Of a stretch of DNA of 54,396 nt, positions 21,060 through 28,718 are shown piece by piece. The notes under the pieces were generated by a model. The model searched no databases and was not told the origin of the DNA. It was given only the letters and a program-made list of their open reading frames with translations. How positions within the stretch are numbered: the stretch's first letter is position 1; each line of letters opens with the position of its first letter. The DNA lies in NCBI GenBank assembly GCA_041663565.1, contig JBAYMJ010000008.1, positions 1-54,396 on the forward strand. Reading direction: 5' to 3'. Both the position numbers and the translations under genes were made by a program. This DNA is from CAINOH01 sp041663565 (GTDB lineage: Archaea > Micrarchaeota > Micrarchaeia > Norongarragalinales > CAINOH01).

Positions 21060-22397
21060 ATGGCCGTTGCTGATTTCGAGGTCGCGTCCATAGCCGAGTG
21101 GGCGCAGTACTGTTCACACCGCGACTTCCGCGAGGTCTTCGAGCTCTCGGCTGGCTCGCGCTTTGACGTGCGCTGCCAGAAGACGGTGCCCATTGCCGGC
21201 AACAGGCAGGCGGGCGTAGCGGAATCCGAAAAGTTCAAGGTCACGGTGCCGGGCTTGGTTGCCGGTGCTGCGGCTTTCGTGGAAATAACCGAAAGCGATG
21301 GCCAGCAGGCAACCGCAGTGCCACTTGTGTTTTTGCAGGAGGAGCCGCAGGCCCCGTCCTTCGTAAGGTCGGCCCTTTACCCTGGCGAAAAGCTCGTCTT
21401 CGTCGCCCAGCACCAAGACCGCACCAGCATCCTCTCGACGCAGCGGGCGGCATCCTTCGAGCAGGGCGCGGTTTCGGGTTCCGTCACGGTCTCCGATGCC
21501 CTGATTTCGCGCCACGACGGCGCGCTCGTAATCCACGGCAGCGACGCCAAGGGCTTCGCGACCGCAGTATCGTTCAAGGGCCTTTACTCGCCGCTTTCAG
21601 TCGAGCGCCTGCTGTGCGGGCTGAAGGCAGCGGCGTTGTCCGCAAGCGCAGGTGCAACGGAAAAGCCCGAGGAGTTTGCGGCGCACTATTTCGGCGCGTC
21701 CATCGAGAGCACGGTCTACAACGCAGTTGTGCAGTCTCCAGGAATCACCCTTTCCGGGGTTTCGAGGGAAACCGGGCTCAACCGCTATCTTTGCCGCTCC
21801 GTTCTTCGCGGGCTCTGCCTTGAAGGCCGGGTGGTCCCGGACAAGGAGGGCTTCTGGCCAGCAGGGTCAAGGGCACAGCCGCAGGCAGCTGGTGACGCGT
21901 CGGTTGTTTTTGAAAACGTCGCCTCGGAGCAGGAAAAACCCGCAGCAAGCGAGGAAGCGGTTGCCGCGATACGCTCCTTTGAAGACCTCGCGCAATTGTG
22001 CTACCGACTCCTTGCAAAGCAGAAGGACCTCGAGCGACAGGTCGACGAGCTCCACGCCGAAGTAAAGGTCCTTTCGGGGTCCGGCGCGGACATATCCGAG
22101 CTCAAGCTCCAGATGAGCCGGCTTGAGGCCGAGCTTTCAGCCGCGCTGCGCAAGCTCGACGACACCGACAGCGAGTACCAGACCAACGTCAAGGCGCTTG
22201 CCGAGAACGCGAAATGGGCTGCAGACAAGGAGGCGCACCTTTCGTGGGCCGACGGGGTGGTCTCGGACAAGGTGCAGAAGAAAGTCAGCGAGTACAAAGC
22301 TTACATTTCAGACAAGGCCAAGAAGGCGAGGCCTGCGGCCGCGAGGGCGAAAAATGCCGGCGTACGGGTTGCCATGTCGTTGAAGAAGAAAAAATAG
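21060..22397 (+). CDS. multidomain protein: beta-rich N-domain, winged helix, C-terminal coiled coil
   Basis: This 445-residue protein has an N-terminal beta-rich half (1-180; phrases such as KFKVTVPGLVAGAAAFVEIT and SLGA-like strands). A winged helix lies at about 215-265 (ESTVYNAVVQSPGITLSGVS, then LNRYLCRSVLRGLCLEG and the wing RVVPDKEGFWPAG). A long coiled coil follows (about 300-410), then a Lys/Ala/Arg-rich tail. There is no UBC or RING motif. It follows the E1-like gene by 65 bases on the same strand. It may be an adaptor or a chromatin/transcription factor of the island; no family is recognised. Confidence 0.65.
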   Translation: MAVADFEVASIAEWAQYCSHRDFREVFELSAGSRFDVRCQKTVPIAGNRQAGVAESEKFKVTVPGLVAGAAAFVEITESDGQQATAVPLVFLQEEPQAPSFVRSALYPGEKLVFVAQHQDRTSILSTQRAASFEQGAVSGSVTVSDALISRHDGALVIHGSDAKGFATAVSFKGLYSPLSVERLLCGLKAAALSASAGATEKPEEFAAHYFGASIESTVYNAVVQSPGITLSGVSRETGLNRYLCRSVLRGLCLEGRVVPDKEGFWPAGSRAQPQAAGDASVVFENVASEQEKPAASEEAVAAIRSFEDLAQLCYRLLAKQKDLERQVDELHAEVKVLSGSGADISELKLQMSRLEAELSAALRKLDDTDSEYQTNVKALAENAKWAADKEAHLSWADGVVSDKVQKKVSEYKAYISDKAKKARPAAARAKNAGVRVAMSLKKKK

Positions 22398-22407
22398 CCG
22401 GGCTGCG

Positions 22408-22462
22408 GAAGCATTTCTTTTTGTTTTTTGTTTCTTCCTTGTTTTTTCGATTTTTTTTATTC
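22408..22462. terminator. T-rich bidirectional terminator region
   Basis: Between the convergent winged-helix/coiled-coil gene and gltX lies a tract of T-runs on the plus strand (TTTTTGTTTTTTG, GATTTTTTTTATT), as expected for an archaeal terminator. Confidence 0.5.
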
Positions 22463-22463
22463 C

Positions 22464-24182
22464 TTATTTCGACGTAAGTATGAACGACATCCTCTTCTCG
22501 TCGTCGAGAATCGCGAACCCGATGCGCTCGAACTGGACCATGTCGCCCTTCTTCAGCTTCCTGCACTCCTGCTCGCAGTAGCCTTCAAGGGTCTCGAGGC
22601 TTTCCTTGCGGTACTTCTCGTTATCGTCAAGCAGCTCGCCCAGCACAAGGAGCCTTGCCGCAACCGCCTGCTCTCCCTGCGGCACCCATTGTATCTTCTT
22701 CTCAACCGCGCCCTCGTCCGAGACGTATTCGGCCTCGACGAAGTTCGTGCCCGCATCGGCGACCCTGCAGTTGTACAGGTCCTTTAGCCGGAAAGTCTCG
22801 CCTTTCGCAAGCGCGTCGGCATCGCGCTTTGGGATGTAAAAATCGTTTTTTGCAACAAGCGTGCGAAGTCCGTTCTCCGCTGTGGGGTGGCGCCTCAGCT
22901 TCACTTCGCGTCCGGGCGCGTTGCGCACGCGCAGCCGCACCGGAGTCGGCACGAAGAAGTAATGGTTTGCGATGGGTTCGACCATCCTCTTGTTCTCCAC
23001 AAGCAGCCGGTCAATGGGCGGCTCGCTTTCGACCTTGCTCAGGCCGAACGCGCGCACGAAGTTCCTGACCGCCTCGGCGGTTATGCCTCGGCGCTGCAAG
23101 CCGGCAAGGGTGGGCAGCCTCGGGTCGTCCCAACCCATCACGCTACCGTCCTCGATTAGCGCCTTGAGCAGGCGCTTGCTTATCGGCATTCCTTTTATCG
23201 AAAGCCGCGAGAACTCCACAAGTACGGGCTTCCGCAGTCCCAGGCAGTCAAGCACCGCGTAATACAGCTCGTCGCGCAGCTCGTACTCCTTGGAGCGCAT
23301 CGCGTGCGTCACGCCCGTAATCGAGTCCTCGACCGGGCCTTCGAAATCGTAAGTCGGCCAGACTTTGTACTTGTCCTTCTGCCGGTAGTGCGTAGCGTCG
23401 AGTATGCGGAAAAGCACGGGGTCGCGCATAACCGTGTTGAGGCTTGCCATGTCGCCTGAAAAGCGCACGACCGCCTGGTTGTGCCTATACCTTCCGTTGA
23501 GCATGCCCTGCCACTCGTCGACATTCTCCTCAATGGTCTTTTTTCTGCAGTCGCAGTCCTTTCCCGCAGCGCGCAACTCCTTCATCACAGCCTGCGGGCA
23601 GAAGCACACGTATGCCTTGCCTGCCTTTATCATCTGCAGGCCATAACCGTAGAGCTTCTCCATGTCGTCGGACACGTAGCTCTCCCCGTCGGGCGTAATG
23701 CCCAACCATTCCAGGCTCCTGCGTATCGCATCGACGTACTCCTCTTTTTCCTTTTCGGGATTGGAGTCGTCCCAGCGCACCAGGAACTTCCCGCCGTAGT
23801 TCTTGGCGGCGTCAAAGCCCAAGAGCACGGCCTTCGCGTGGCCGATGTGCATGAAGCCGTTGGGCTCGGGAGGAAAACGGGTGACAACCTTTCCCTGCAC
23901 CGCATTTGGGAGCTCGACTTTCTTTTGCTCCTCCTTCCTGGGCTTTTCGAATTCGAACGCAGCGAGGGCCTTCCCAAGGGAAGGCTTGTCCATCGCGTTC
24001 GCTTCTGCAGCTGCCGCTGTCGCGGCATCCAGCGTTGTTTTCATGTCTTTTTTTGCATCCGGGCAGCCTGCGAGTATCTTTCCGAGTATCGCCTTGGCGT
24101 CGGCCTTGCCGTAGTCTGAGGCGTTCTTGAGCGCGAATTTTCTGGCGAGTGCGGAAACCGCTTCCAGAGTCTTTTCGTCCAT
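22464..24182 (-). CDS. gltX: glutamyl-tRNA synthetase (archaeal class I, GlnRS-like branch)
   Basis: This ligase attaches Glu to tRNA-Glu, and in organisms using GatDE also to tRNA-Gln (non-discriminating). Motifs: the HIGH region RFPPEPNGFMHIGHAKAV (about residues 105-122), the KMSKS equivalent PISKRLL, and a C-terminal beta-barrel anticodon domain typical of the archaeal/eukaryotic GluRS-GlnRS group. The N-terminal ~90 residues are a helical extension. ATG 24182 (MDEKTLEAV) is preferred; GTG 24194 four codons upstream is possible. With gatD and gatE at 33.9-37.2 kb it completes the indirect route to Gln-tRNA-Gln. Confidence 0.95.
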   Translation of the reverse strand: MDEKTLEAVSALARKFALKNASDYGKADAKAILGKILAGCPDAKKDMKTTLDAATAAAAEANAMDKPSLGKALAAFEFEKPRKEEQKKVELPNAVQGKVVTRFPPEPNGFMHIGHAKAVLLGFDAAKNYGGKFLVRWDDSNPEKEKEEYVDAIRRSLEWLGITPDGESYVSDDMEKLYGYGLQMIKAGKAYVCFCPQAVMKELRAAGKDCDCRKKTIEENVDEWQGMLNGRYRHNQAVVRFSGDMASLNTVMRDPVLFRILDATHYRQKDKYKVWPTYDFEGPVEDSITGVTHAMRSKEYELRDELYYAVLDCLGLRKPVLVEFSRLSIKGMPISKRLLKALIEDGSVMGWDDPRLPTLAGLQRRGITAEAVRNFVRAFGLSKVESEPPIDRLLVENKRMVEPIANHYFFVPTPVRLRVRNAPGREVKLRRHPTAENGLRTLVAKNDFYIPKRDADALAKGETFRLKDLYNCRVADAGTNFVEAEYVSDEGAVEKKIQWVPQGEQAVAARLLVLGELLDDNEKYRKESLETLEGYCEQECRKLKKGDMVQFERIGFAILDDEKRMSFILTSK

Positions 24183-24301
24183 TGGTTGCTTCACTGTGGT
24201 TTGGGCTGTGTGTAAATATGACCTAATAGTAACTGCAAAAGAACGCTTTTGTTCCTATTGTATCCGGGGCACGGTCCTACGCGCAGAGGCCGTAGGCCCG
24301 T

Positions 24302-25330
24302 TCAGCAGACCAGGAGCCTTGCCTTTGCAAGCTGCTCGAGGTTTGCGCTGTTTGTGAGGAACATCGCAGTCTTCAGGCTGCGTTCCCAGCGCGAAATCTC
24401 GGCAACAACGCCCGCTTTCCCTGAGCGGTCCTGCGCCTTGACAAACGGGTAAGCCGCGCCGGCAAGAGTGGCGCCGAGCCGGATTGCCTTTGCGCAGTCC
24501 AGGCCGCTGCGGATTCCTCCGGAGGCTATAATCGGCATCCTGACTTGTGCTGCGCATTCGGCAATTGAAATTGCGGTGGGCAACCCCCAGTCGCGGAACT
24601 CGGCGATGCGGTCCTTCGCAAGGTGGCGCTCAAGCTCAACCGCGCTCCACGACGTGCCTCCTGCTCCCGAGACGTCTATTGCCTTGACGCCCATCCTCTC
24701 AAGCGCCTTCGCGGTCTGGCCGTCCATTCCCGCGCCGGTCTCCTTTGCAATGACTGGCATCGAGAGTCTCGAGCAGGCCGCCTCTATCGCCTTGGGCACC
24801 CCGGACCAGTCGCGGTCGCCTTCTGGTTGTATGGCCTCCTGTAGGGCGTTGAGGTGGATGCAGAGCGCGTCGGCGTCAATCCTTTCCATTGCGGCTTCGA
24901 CCTTTGAAAACTGCCCGTTTTTGTAGTATTGCGCAAGCTGGTACGCGCCGATGTTTCCGCATATGAATACGTCCGGCGCGACGTCGCGCACCTGGTACGT
25001 CCTTGCAAGCGAGGGGTCCTCTATCATCGCCCGCTGCGAGCCCAGGCCGAACGCGATGCCCTTCTGCTGGCAGGCAGCAGCAAGGTCGCGGTTGATTTTT
25101 TGCGCCTTCTGGTATCCGCCGGTTGCGGCAGTGACCATGAACGGGAGCTCGAGCCGCTTCCCAAGAAAGAGGGTCCTGCACTGGATGCGGTCGAGGTTTG
25201 CGTGCGGGAGCGCGCAGTGGGCGAACCTAACCTTGTCAAGCCCGGTACCGAACGCATACTGGACGTCCTTCTTGAGCACTATCTCGACGTGCTCGCCCTT
25301 GCGTTTTTTCGTCTGCGTTCCGGATGACAT
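24302..25330 (-). CDS. fni: type 2 isopentenyl-diphosphate isomerase (FMN-dependent)
   Basis: It interconverts IPP and DMAPP for archaeal lipid synthesis. Family motifs on the TIM barrel are visible: RKGEHVEIVLKKDVQ at the N-terminus, MVTAATGG, the flavin-binding LGSQRAMIEDP, LHLNALQEAIQPEGDRD-type sequence with the catalytic Gln, KETGAGM, AIDVSGAGGTSW, and IIASGGIRSGLD with GATLAGAA (phosphate binding). Length is 342 residues, normal. It lies downstream of GGPP synthase (20-base gap) on the same strand, forming an isoprenoid operon. The hairpin-prone stretch 24270-24300 may end transcription. Confidence 0.95.
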   Translation of the reverse strand: MSSGTQTKKRKGEHVEIVLKKDVQYAFGTGLDKVRFAHCALPHANLDRIQCRTLFLGKRLELPFMVTAATGGYQKAQKINRDLAAACQQKGIAFGLGSQRAMIEDPSLARTYQVRDVAPDVFICGNIGAYQLAQYYKNGQFSKVEAAMERIDADALCIHLNALQEAIQPEGDRDWSGVPKAIEAACSRLSMPVIAKETGAGMDGQTAKALERMGVKAIDVSGAGGTSWSAVELERHLAKDRIAEFRDWGLPTAISIAECAAQVRMPIIASGGIRSGLDCAKAIRLGATLAGAAYPFVKAQDRSGKAGVVAEISRWERSLKTAMFLTNSANLEQLAKARLLVC

Positions 25331-25350
25331 ATTCGATTACCCTCAAAGCC

Positions 25351-26376
25351 TCAAACCGACCGGTCTATTACGTAGTCCGCAAGAAGCCGCAGCACTTCCT
25401 TGTGCCCGGATTTTGGGAACTTGCCGTCGAACTCCCCCCAGGCGAAAGCCACTATCCTTCTTGCTACCGCGTTCGCGTGCCCGAAGGCGCCGCTATCGCG
25501 TATGATCGCTATTGCCTTTGCAATCCTCTTACCGTCCTTGGTGTGCGAATCAAGAATGCCGACCAGCCTCTGGCCGTCCTTTTTGCTTGAATGCTTGAGC
25601 GCGTATATGACAAGAAGCGTGCGCTTTCCTTCCGAGATGTCGCCGCCCGGGTCCTTTCCGTACTTTCCTTCCTCGCCAAGCAGGTTGAGCACGTCGTCCT
25701 GTATCTGGAACGCGACGCCGATGCTTTCGGCAAGCCGTCCGGCAGCCTCAACCTGCGCATCGGTTCCGCCTGCAAAGATTGCGCCCCACTTTGCAGCAAG
25801 CCGGGCAATCGTGCCGGTCTTGAACGCGCACATCTGCAGGTACTGCTCCTCGGTCACGGAATTGGCCTTGCCGCGGTGCCAGTGGATGTCCATCCCCTGG
25901 CCGTAGGAAAGCCTGACCATCTCCTCGACGTAGGCGTCATACGCCCTCAGCGTCGCCTTCTTCCCGTATTTTTTGCGGTTGTGCAGAAGCGGGAGCACGG
26001 ACAGGTAGTACATGGCGTTTCCCGCGTTCACCGCGACGTCGACCCCGTACTTTATGTGCGTGCAGGGCCTGCCGCGCCGCATGTCGGAGCTGTCCTCGAC
26101 GTCGTCGACCATCAGCGTTCCATTGTGGATTATCTCGGACGCGGCCGCGATGTCGGCAAGCGACTTCGGGTCCTTCCCGAGGCACCCGGCGACAATCATC
26201 GTGAGCGCAGGCCTCCACCTCTTCCCGCCGCGGTCAAGCAGGTCCCAGATGGGCGCGTTGACCGCACCAGTCGCGGCATCCAAATCAAAAGTATAGGTCG
26301 GCTTCCCGACGCAGCGCTCCAGGCCCTTCCGGCCAAGCCTTCTGGGGATTTGGCGCGCTATTGCGGCGTCCACCAC
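25351..26376 (-). CDS. geranylgeranyl/farnesyl diphosphate synthase (trans-prenyltransferase)
   Basis: It condenses IPP with allylic diphosphates to make C15-C20 chains for ether lipids. Motifs: GGKRWRP (50-56), the first Asp-rich motif DDVEDSSDMRRGRP, KTGTIARLAAKWGA, and the second Asp-rich region QIQDDVLNL. The coordinates use GTG 26376, but the frame is open upstream and the added sequence IAKRDIGSILEGYKP looks like the true N-terminus of this family. No ATG/GTG/TTG exists there; ATA 26421, eight bases after GGGTG, or an ATT codon would have to initiate. Divergent from the kinase gene at 26569. Confidence 0.92.
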   Translation of the reverse strand: MVDAAIARQIPRRLGRKGLERCVGKPTYTFDLDAATGAVNAPIWDLLDRGGKRWRPALTMIVAGCLGKDPKSLADIAAASEIIHNGTLMVDDVEDSSDMRRGRPCTHIKYGVDVAVNAGNAMYYLSVLPLLHNRKKYGKKATLRAYDAYVEEMVRLSYGQGMDIHWHRGKANSVTEEQYLQMCAFKTGTIARLAAKWGAIFAGGTDAQVEAAGRLAESIGVAFQIQDDVLNLLGEEGKYGKDPGGDISEGKRTLLVIYALKHSSKKDGQRLVGILDSHTKDGKRIAKAIAIIRDSGAFGHANAVARRIVAFAWGEFDGKFPKSGHKEVLRLLADYVIDRSV

Positions 26377-26568
26377 TGGCTTGTAACCTTCAAGAATGCT
26401 CCCAATGTCCCTCTTTGCTATGTGAATGCACCCGTAAGCTGGCAGCCAAAAGGCGGTGCGAAAGAAGCGCGCCGGTTGGCAAAGACATTAGGCCGGTTCG
26501 GAATATTAATGTTGATTGCATAACAACATAGCTTCGTCTTTTGGCGAACCGCAACAAGTGATACTGGA

Positions 26569-27618
26569 ATGGAAAAGATTCTTGCAAGCGCGCCCGGAAG
26601 GATGTTCCTTTCCGGCGAGGCCGCGTTCGAGTATGGCGCGAAGGCGCTCTCGCTTCCAGTCGAGGCGGCAGGAAAGCGCAACGGAGTGCTTTTTGCGTTC
26701 CAGGAGACGCCAGGAAAGTTCGTGGCGTACTCCGGCCAGAAGCTGGCCACGCTGGTTCCCAACGGACGCATACGCGGCGACGACGAGCTGCGGCCCTACC
26801 TCGACGCCGCCAAGAAGGCGCTTGCCGCGGTAAAAGTGGACCTTTCGACAACCGACACGAGCTTTGCGATTACTTTGGACCCGAACTTCCCGCAGTCAAC
26901 AGGGCTTTCCACGTCGCTATGCTCTGCTTTGTTTTCGGGGTTCTTCTCCTATTACGCGGAACAGGCGGACGCCAGGGGCGCGTTCGCAAAGGCGTTCTCA
27001 ACCGGCGGCGCGGACAGCATCATCGATGCGGATGTCGCGCTGATGGCCTCCGATTCCGCGATGGTGTTTGGGCGCGAGTTCCTCCTTGACGGTTCCGTAA
27101 GCCTGTCCTCCAAGAAGACGGCCATCCGCCTTCCCGAGGGCACCACGCTCCTGTACGCGGAGCCTGCGGATGCTCAGGACCGCCGCGGCGAAATCCAGCA
27201 GATGGTCTCTTCGTTCCAGGGAATCAAGCGCGCGTCGGGCAAGGCAAAGGACGCAAAGCAGATGACTTCCGACGAGCGCGCCAAGGCAGGCGACGCGTTC
27301 AGCTCGCTTACGGCAAGGCTTTCCAAGGAGCTTTCCTCCGCAAGCCCGTCGCCCGAGAAGGCGGCAATCTACCTCGAGTGCGAACACGAGCTGCTGGCTG
27401 CTGCAGGCGCGGTATCCAATCAGTGCCAGGCCGCGGCCGCATCCGCAAAGAAAGTCGGCGCACTTGCCGCAAAGTCATCAGGCTTCTACGGCGGGGTGCT
27501 CGCGTTCTGCTACGAGGACGATTCGGACGCGGTTGCGGACGCGCTGTCCGCATCCAAGCTCCTAGTGTGCGGCCCGCTGTCCATATCAAAAATGGGCGCT
27601 ACAGCCGTTCCGGCGTAA
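26569..27618 (+). CDS. GHMP-family kinase, mevalonate kinase-like
   Basis: This 349-residue protein has the GHMP fold: N-terminal SAPGRMFLSGEAAFEYG, the ATP loop region PQSTGLSTSLCSALFSGF (normally GxGLGSSA; here degenerate), GGADSIIDADVAL, and the C-terminal SGFYGGVLAFCYEDD in place of the usual GAGxGG. The pathway context (type 2 IDI and GGPP synthase divergently encoded) points to mevalonate or phosphomevalonate phosphorylation. Changes in the glycine-rich loops leave the substrate open. It starts 48 bases after a TATA-like TTAATATT on the opposite strand; the intergenic region 26422-26568 serves both directions. Confidence 0.78.
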   Translation: MEKILASAPGRMFLSGEAAFEYGAKALSLPVEAAGKRNGVLFAFQETPGKFVAYSGQKLATLVPNGRIRGDDELRPYLDAAKKALAAVKVDLSTTDTSFAITLDPNFPQSTGLSTSLCSALFSGFFSYYAEQADARGAFAKAFSTGGADSIIDADVALMASDSAMVFGREFLLDGSVSLSSKKTAIRLPEGTTLLYAEPADAQDRRGEIQQMVSSFQGIKRASGKAKDAKQMTSDERAKAGDAFSSLTARLSKELSSASPSPEKAAIYLECEHELLAAAGAVSNQCQAAAASAKKVGALAAKSSGFYGGVLAFCYEDDSDAVADALSASKLLVCGPLSISKMGATAVPA

Positions 27619-27653
27619 CGCCTGCGGTCTTTCCCCTCCAAGGCGTTCCCCGT

Positions 27654-27773
27654 TCAGCCTGCGGAAACTACTGCGCCCTTGACCACGAACGCTATGAACG
27701 CGACGAAGACTATCACCGCCGCAAGGATGAGCAGGTACTCTATTGCGGTCTGGCCGCGCGCGCTTCTTTCCAT
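27654..27773 (-). CDS. minimal type IV pilin with class III signal peptide
   Basis: A 39-residue protein starting MERSARGQTAIEYLLILAAV. The G-Q-T-A-I-E-Y string is the archaeal class III (DUF361) signal motif, cut after Gly by an EppA-type prepilin peptidase, followed by one hydrophobic helix and only ~6 residues (GAVVSAG). It is the last gene of the pilus operon and starts 2 bases after the stop of the upstream membrane-protein gene. After processing only ~32 residues remain, so the fibre core would be a bare helix. Confidence 0.75.
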   Translation of the reverse strand: MERSARGQTAIEYLLILAAVIVFVAFIAFVVKGAVVSAG

Positions 27774-27775
27774 CT

Positions 27776-28711
27776 TCAACCGCCCGCCTTTATCATGTTC
27801 TGGCCCAGGAACCAGCCGCCCTGGTACACCGCAAGCGCGATGAATATCATGAACGGGATGTAGACCAGCTGCTTGTCGTACTTGCCCTCGCTGATCACTC
27901 CTGCCGCGATGTTTGACAGCGCCACCAGCAGCATCTGGAAGACTATGAGGAGGATGTCGAAGTTGCCAAGGCTGCTGTTGCCCTGCATGTTCGCTGCTGC
28001 CATGCCGGACGAGATGAACTTGATGATTGCGATGGTGAACCCGAAAATGAACGGCACGAGTATCAGAGACGTGATGTAGAGGAACGACACGTGCATGGTG
28101 GTGCGCGAGACGCGCTCCCTCTGGATGTGCATGATGTCGCGGGAGTTTCCGGCAATCGCCTCGAGCACGTCGGAAAGCCCGGCGCCGGACTTCTTCGAGT
28201 CGATGATAATCTTTGCGGTGCGCTTGAACAGCTTCGAGCCCGAGCCCTGCGCCATCTCGATTATCACGTCGTCAACGGTCTTTCCCTCGCGCAGGTGCTT
28301 CAGCCCGGTTGCCACCACCGCGCTCATGGGGCCGTAGTCGGACTCGGAGATTTCCTCAAGGGCGCTTTCGATGGTGCCGCCAGCCTTGAGCACCGAGGAT
28401 ATGTGCTTGAGCACGTCGGGGAGCGCGTTGTCTATCTTTGACACGCGCGAGTTGCGCACGTACAGCGGCAGGCCGACTATGAGGCTGAGCATGGAAAAGA
28501 AGGAGACCAGCGGCAGGATTACGCGCGTGTACGACTCGACCTTGATGAGAAGGGTGAGCGCATACGTCAGTGCGACGCCGACGAGCGCGAGGAAGAACAT
28601 GAGGATGATGAACTGGCGCAGGCTGATGGAATAGCCGGTACCGGCGTAGAACTCCTCAAGAGCCTTCCACTTCCTCTGGAAAAACGTCTCCTCCTGCTCG
28701 TCCATTCGCAT
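27776..28711 (-). CDS. type II/IV secretion membrane-platform protein (TadC/FlaJ-like)
   Basis: A T2SSF-type inner-membrane protein that anchors pilus assembly. It has a paired TM region at 33-90, a cytoplasmic helical domain with LPDVLKHISSVLKAGGTIES and the conserved GxxLxxxL-type segments, and C-terminal TM helices (about 210-240, 262-285, 288-305). The start is ATG 28711 or ATG 28705. It lies 7 bases after the preceding FlaJ-like gene, so the two form the usual pair of platform proteins. Confidence 0.85.
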   Translation of the reverse strand: MRMDEQEETFFQRKWKALEEFYAGTGYSISLRQFIILMFFLALVGVALTYALTLLIKVESYTRVILPLVSFFSMLSLIVGLPLYVRNSRVSKIDNALPDVLKHISSVLKAGGTIESALEEISESDYGPMSAVVATGLKHLREGKTVDDVIIEMAQGSGSKLFKRTAKIIIDSKKSGAGLSDVLEAIAGNSRDIMHIQRERVSRTTMHVSFLYITSLILVPFIFGFTIAIIKFISSGMAAANMQGNSSLGNFDILLIVFQMLLVALSNIAAGVISEGKYDKQLVYIPFMIFIALAVYQGGWFLGQNMIKAGG

Positions 28712-28718
28712 TTACCTC

